Below are positions 63,101-64,000 of a DNA stretch of 64,000 nt, piece after piece. The notes under the pieces were generated by a model that saw only the letters and a list, made by a program, of their open reading frames with translations, did no database searches and was not told the origin of the DNA. The translations under genes and the position numbers were made by a program. The DNA lies in the NCBI RefSeq assembly GCF_022811705.1, contig NZ_CP094528.1, positions 1,674,001 to 1,738,000 on the forward strand. The letters are read 5' to 3'. Numbering within the stretch: position 1 is the stretch's first letter; the number at the start of each line of letters is the position of its first letter. Source of the stretch: Agromyces larvae. GTDB taxonomy: Bacteria; Actinomycetota; Actinomycetes; Actinomycetales; Microbacteriaceae.

Positions 63101-63872
63101 CGCGCGCCCGCTGGCGCACCGCGGGGGTGAGCAGCAGCTCGCGGCTCGGGGCGAGCCGGACGCGTTCGATGGGCTCGGGCAGCGACCGCTGGTCGGCGAC
63201 CGAGAACGCCCGCAGCTCTTCGACCTCGTCGCCGAAGAATTCGACGCGCACCGGGTGGTCGGCCGTCGGCGGGAAGACGTCGAGGATGCCGCCGCGCACC
63301 GCGAACTCGCCGCGCCGCGACACCAGGTCGACGCGCGCGTACGCGAGGTCGACGAGCCGGGCCGAGATGGCGGCCAAGTCGTGCCCGCGTGCGCCGGCGA
63401 CCAGCTCGATCGGCTCGAGCGACGCGAGGTTCTCGGCGATGGGCTGCAGCGCAGCGCGCACGGAGGCGACCACCACGAGCGGATGCCGCGATGCGGCGTC
63501 GCCCGCGGCGACCTGCTCGGCGCGCTCGTGCAGACGGCGCAGCGCGTGCAGGCGCCGGCCGACGGTCTCAGCCGAGGGGCTGAGTCGCTCGTGCGGCAGC
63601 GTCTCCCAGGCGGGGAACTCGAGCAGTTCGGCGTCGTCGGGCAGGTAGGGCGCGAGCGACGCGCGCAGCGCCTCGCCCTCGCGGCTGGTCGCGGTGATGG
63701 CGAAGAGCACCGGCGGAAGCCCCGCGTCGGCGCGACGGCCGAGGAGCCCCGCGAGCAGCGGCGCATCGAGCCCCGAGGGGGCCGAGAAGTCGGCGTTGCG
63801 CTGGGCCTGGTCGAGGGCCGCGTCGATCGTGGAGGCGCGCGAAAGCGCCGTGTTCAGGCCCTGCAGATTCAC
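60189..63872 (-). CDS. mfd: Transcription-repair coupling factor
   Basis: A 1227-residue Mfd of full length. The N-terminal UvrB-like domains 1-3, the RNA-polymerase-interaction domain starting near GDYVVHSTHGIGRFVEL, and the translocase with Walker A DVGFGKTEVA, IIDEEQRFG, SATPIPRTLE, and motif VI LHQLRGRVGRGRERAYAYF are all present, followed by the TRCF domain. It removes stalled polymerase and recruits UvrA. The start is GTG 63872, exactly 6 nt after TAGACT. Confidence 0.97.
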   Translation of the reverse strand: MNLQGLNTALSRASTIDAALDQAQRNADFSAPSGLDAPLLAGLLGRRADAGLPPVLFAITATSREGEALRASLAPYLPDDAELLEFPAWETLPHERLSPSAETVGRRLHALRRLHERAEQVAAGDAASRHPLVVVASVRAALQPIAENLASLEPIELVAGARGHDLAAISARLVDLAYARVDLVSRRGEFAVRGGILDVFPPTADHPVRVEFFGDEVEELRAFSVADQRSLPEPIERVRLAPSRELLLTPAVRQRAREMVHEFPTLSGMLEKLAEGIPVEGMESLAPALIDRLVPVTQYLPEGAAVAVLAPERVEGRAISLGETNREFLAAAWSAATMGAGAPIDLAAGDFLSVADLREAALFSAPGEPDPQRAWWTLSSFDAGEAAEDAAGPDASYVRVAANAMPSFQGNVEGAVEHVGGRLRDGWSLVVAAAGHGLVERARDVLADSGLAARIVDEVPGDLEAGVAYLVQADAARGFEVPEAKIGLVAEAEFYGRAAGYDARQGKKLATRRRNVVDPLQLKPGDYVVHSTHGIGRFVELVQREVATGARPTGPTRTGIKQQPKAVREYLVLEYAPSKRGQAGDRLYVPMDQLDLLSRYVGGESPSLSKMGGSDWSQAKSRARKAVRDIAVELVKLYSARMASKGHAFGPDTPWQHELEEAFPYVETLDQLQTIDEVKADMERPIPMDRLLAGDVGFGKTEVAVRAAFKAIQDGKQVAMLVPTTLLVKQHFETFSERFAGFPVHVRALSRFQTDKEARETIAGLADGTVDLVIGTHRILTEKLRFKDLGLLIIDEEQRFGVEHKDQLKKLKTNVDILAMSATPIPRTLEMAVTGIREMSTLATPPEDRHPILTYVGPYTDQQVAAAIRREMLREGQVFFVHNRVSSINRVAAQLAELVPEARIAVAHGQLNEHVLDQIVNDFWERKFDVLVSTTIIETGLDISNANTIIIDRADKYGLSQLHQLRGRVGRGRERAYAYFLYDPNKPLSETAHDRLSTIAANNELGGGMQIALKDLEIRGAGNLLGAEQAGHIAGVGFDLYLRMIGEAVSAFRGDVAEGQTELRLELPVDAHIPDDYVDSERLRLEAYQKLSAASGPAAKDGQIDQVLEEIVDRYGEPPEAVQHLVAVSRLRRQAQLAGLSDVIATGTKLRLAPAKLPDSRRVRLERMYPGAKVFAQNDVILVPFPTPGGEAPGDGDLIAWVSRLIEVIFPAPEPATEEAGAAAAAS

Positions 63873-63878
63873 CCGGGA

Positions 63879-63884
63879 AGTCTA
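63879..63884 (-). promoter_or_regulatory. Candidate -10 box (TAGACT) of mfd
   Basis: On the minus strand TAGACT is separated from GTG 63872 by exactly 6 nt. Confidence 0.5.
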
Positions 63885-63966
63885 CGCGCGCCCACTGACA
63901 GCGGGCCCCGCGCCGGTAGCATGGGCGCGCGCATCCCGTCCGTCGAGCCCCCAGGAGCACCACCGC

Positions 63967-64000
63967 ATGATCACCGCCGCCGCCGACGGATCCGCCCTCG
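63967..64000 (+). CDS. Probable ribonuclease H family protein, N-terminus only
   Basis: ATG 63967 follows an AGGAG box (63953-63957) and reads MITAAADGSAL before the window ends. ADGSA after a short hydrophobic strand matches the start of RNase HI proteins, where the Asp is the first catalytic residue. Only 11 residues are seen, so the call rests on this motif and on the clear ribosome-binding site. TAGCAT near 63916 may be the promoter. Confidence 0.5.
   Translation, partial: MITAAADGSAL

Overview
The window is a very GC-rich (well over 65% by eye), gene-dense piece of an actinobacterial chromosome. Gene content points to the family Microbacteriaceae (an Agromyces- or Microbacterium-like genus): DUF501, DUF4245 and DUF4307 proteins, the order xseA-xseB-DUF4245-carbonic anhydrase-fumC, a fused PIN-PhoH protein, a mycosin-like protease beside ftsB and eno, frequent GTG starts, and many starts placed 6-9 nt after a TANNNT -10 box, as in leaderless actinobacterial genes. 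The genus is inference. I see no rRNA, CRISPR array, prophage or intact insertion sequence.

Layout. 1-4.1 kb: end of a DUF308 membrane protein, an alpha/beta hydrolase divergent from an AraC regulator, a small membrane protein, a GNAT acetyltransferase and a second AraC regulator with a GyrI-like domain. 4.1-6.9 kb: an accessory spot downstream of ychF with an intact RhuM-Fic/Doc gene, a truncated RhuM copy and a degenerate second copy of the ychF 3' end, which suggests tandem duplication or repeated insertion. 6.9-10.5 kb: a TetR/glycosyltransferase pair, a G-quadruplex-like tract, an EamA transporter remnant, a methyltransferase and a hairpin-repeat cluster. 10.5-18.9 kb: a DEDDh exonuclease, rmuC, two unknown genes, an MFS transporter, tandem glpX paralogues and fructose-bisphosphate aldolase (gluconeogenesis). 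18.9-23.4 kb: a TetR-controlled heterodimeric ABC exporter.

23.4-31.6 kb: ispH divergent from xseA-xseB-DUF4245, then carbonic anhydrase, fumarase, a berberine-bridge-type oxidase divergent from a MarR regulator, and a PPOX flavoprotein. 31.6-43.1 kb: PIN-PhoH, a class V aminotransferase, isoprenyl transferase, hemolysin III, DUF4307-greA, an AI-2E family permease with ilvA, a YcaQ-type glycosylase, and htpX-lemA. 43.2-47.7 kb: a translationally coupled operon (TetR, MFS, alanine-racemase-fold deaminase/aldolase, sugar-lactone oxidase) of unknown pathway. 47.7-52.6 kb: Ppx/GppA phosphatase, an unusual short-variable-arm tRNA-Leu(UAA), type II NADH dehydrogenase, mycosin-like protease, DUF501 and FtsB. 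52.7-64 kb: eno, a small acidic protein, hisS, an epimerase, mazG, OsmC with a GntR regulator divergent from nhaA, a small unknown gene, mfd, and the start of a probable RNase H gene.

The most unusual signals are the ychF/rhuM duplication scar with its perfect intragenic palindrome, the constant-loop/variable-stem hairpin repeats at four intergenic sites, the enrichment of GGATGC/GCATCC words, and the uncharacterised TetR-MFS-deaminase-lactone oxidase operon.
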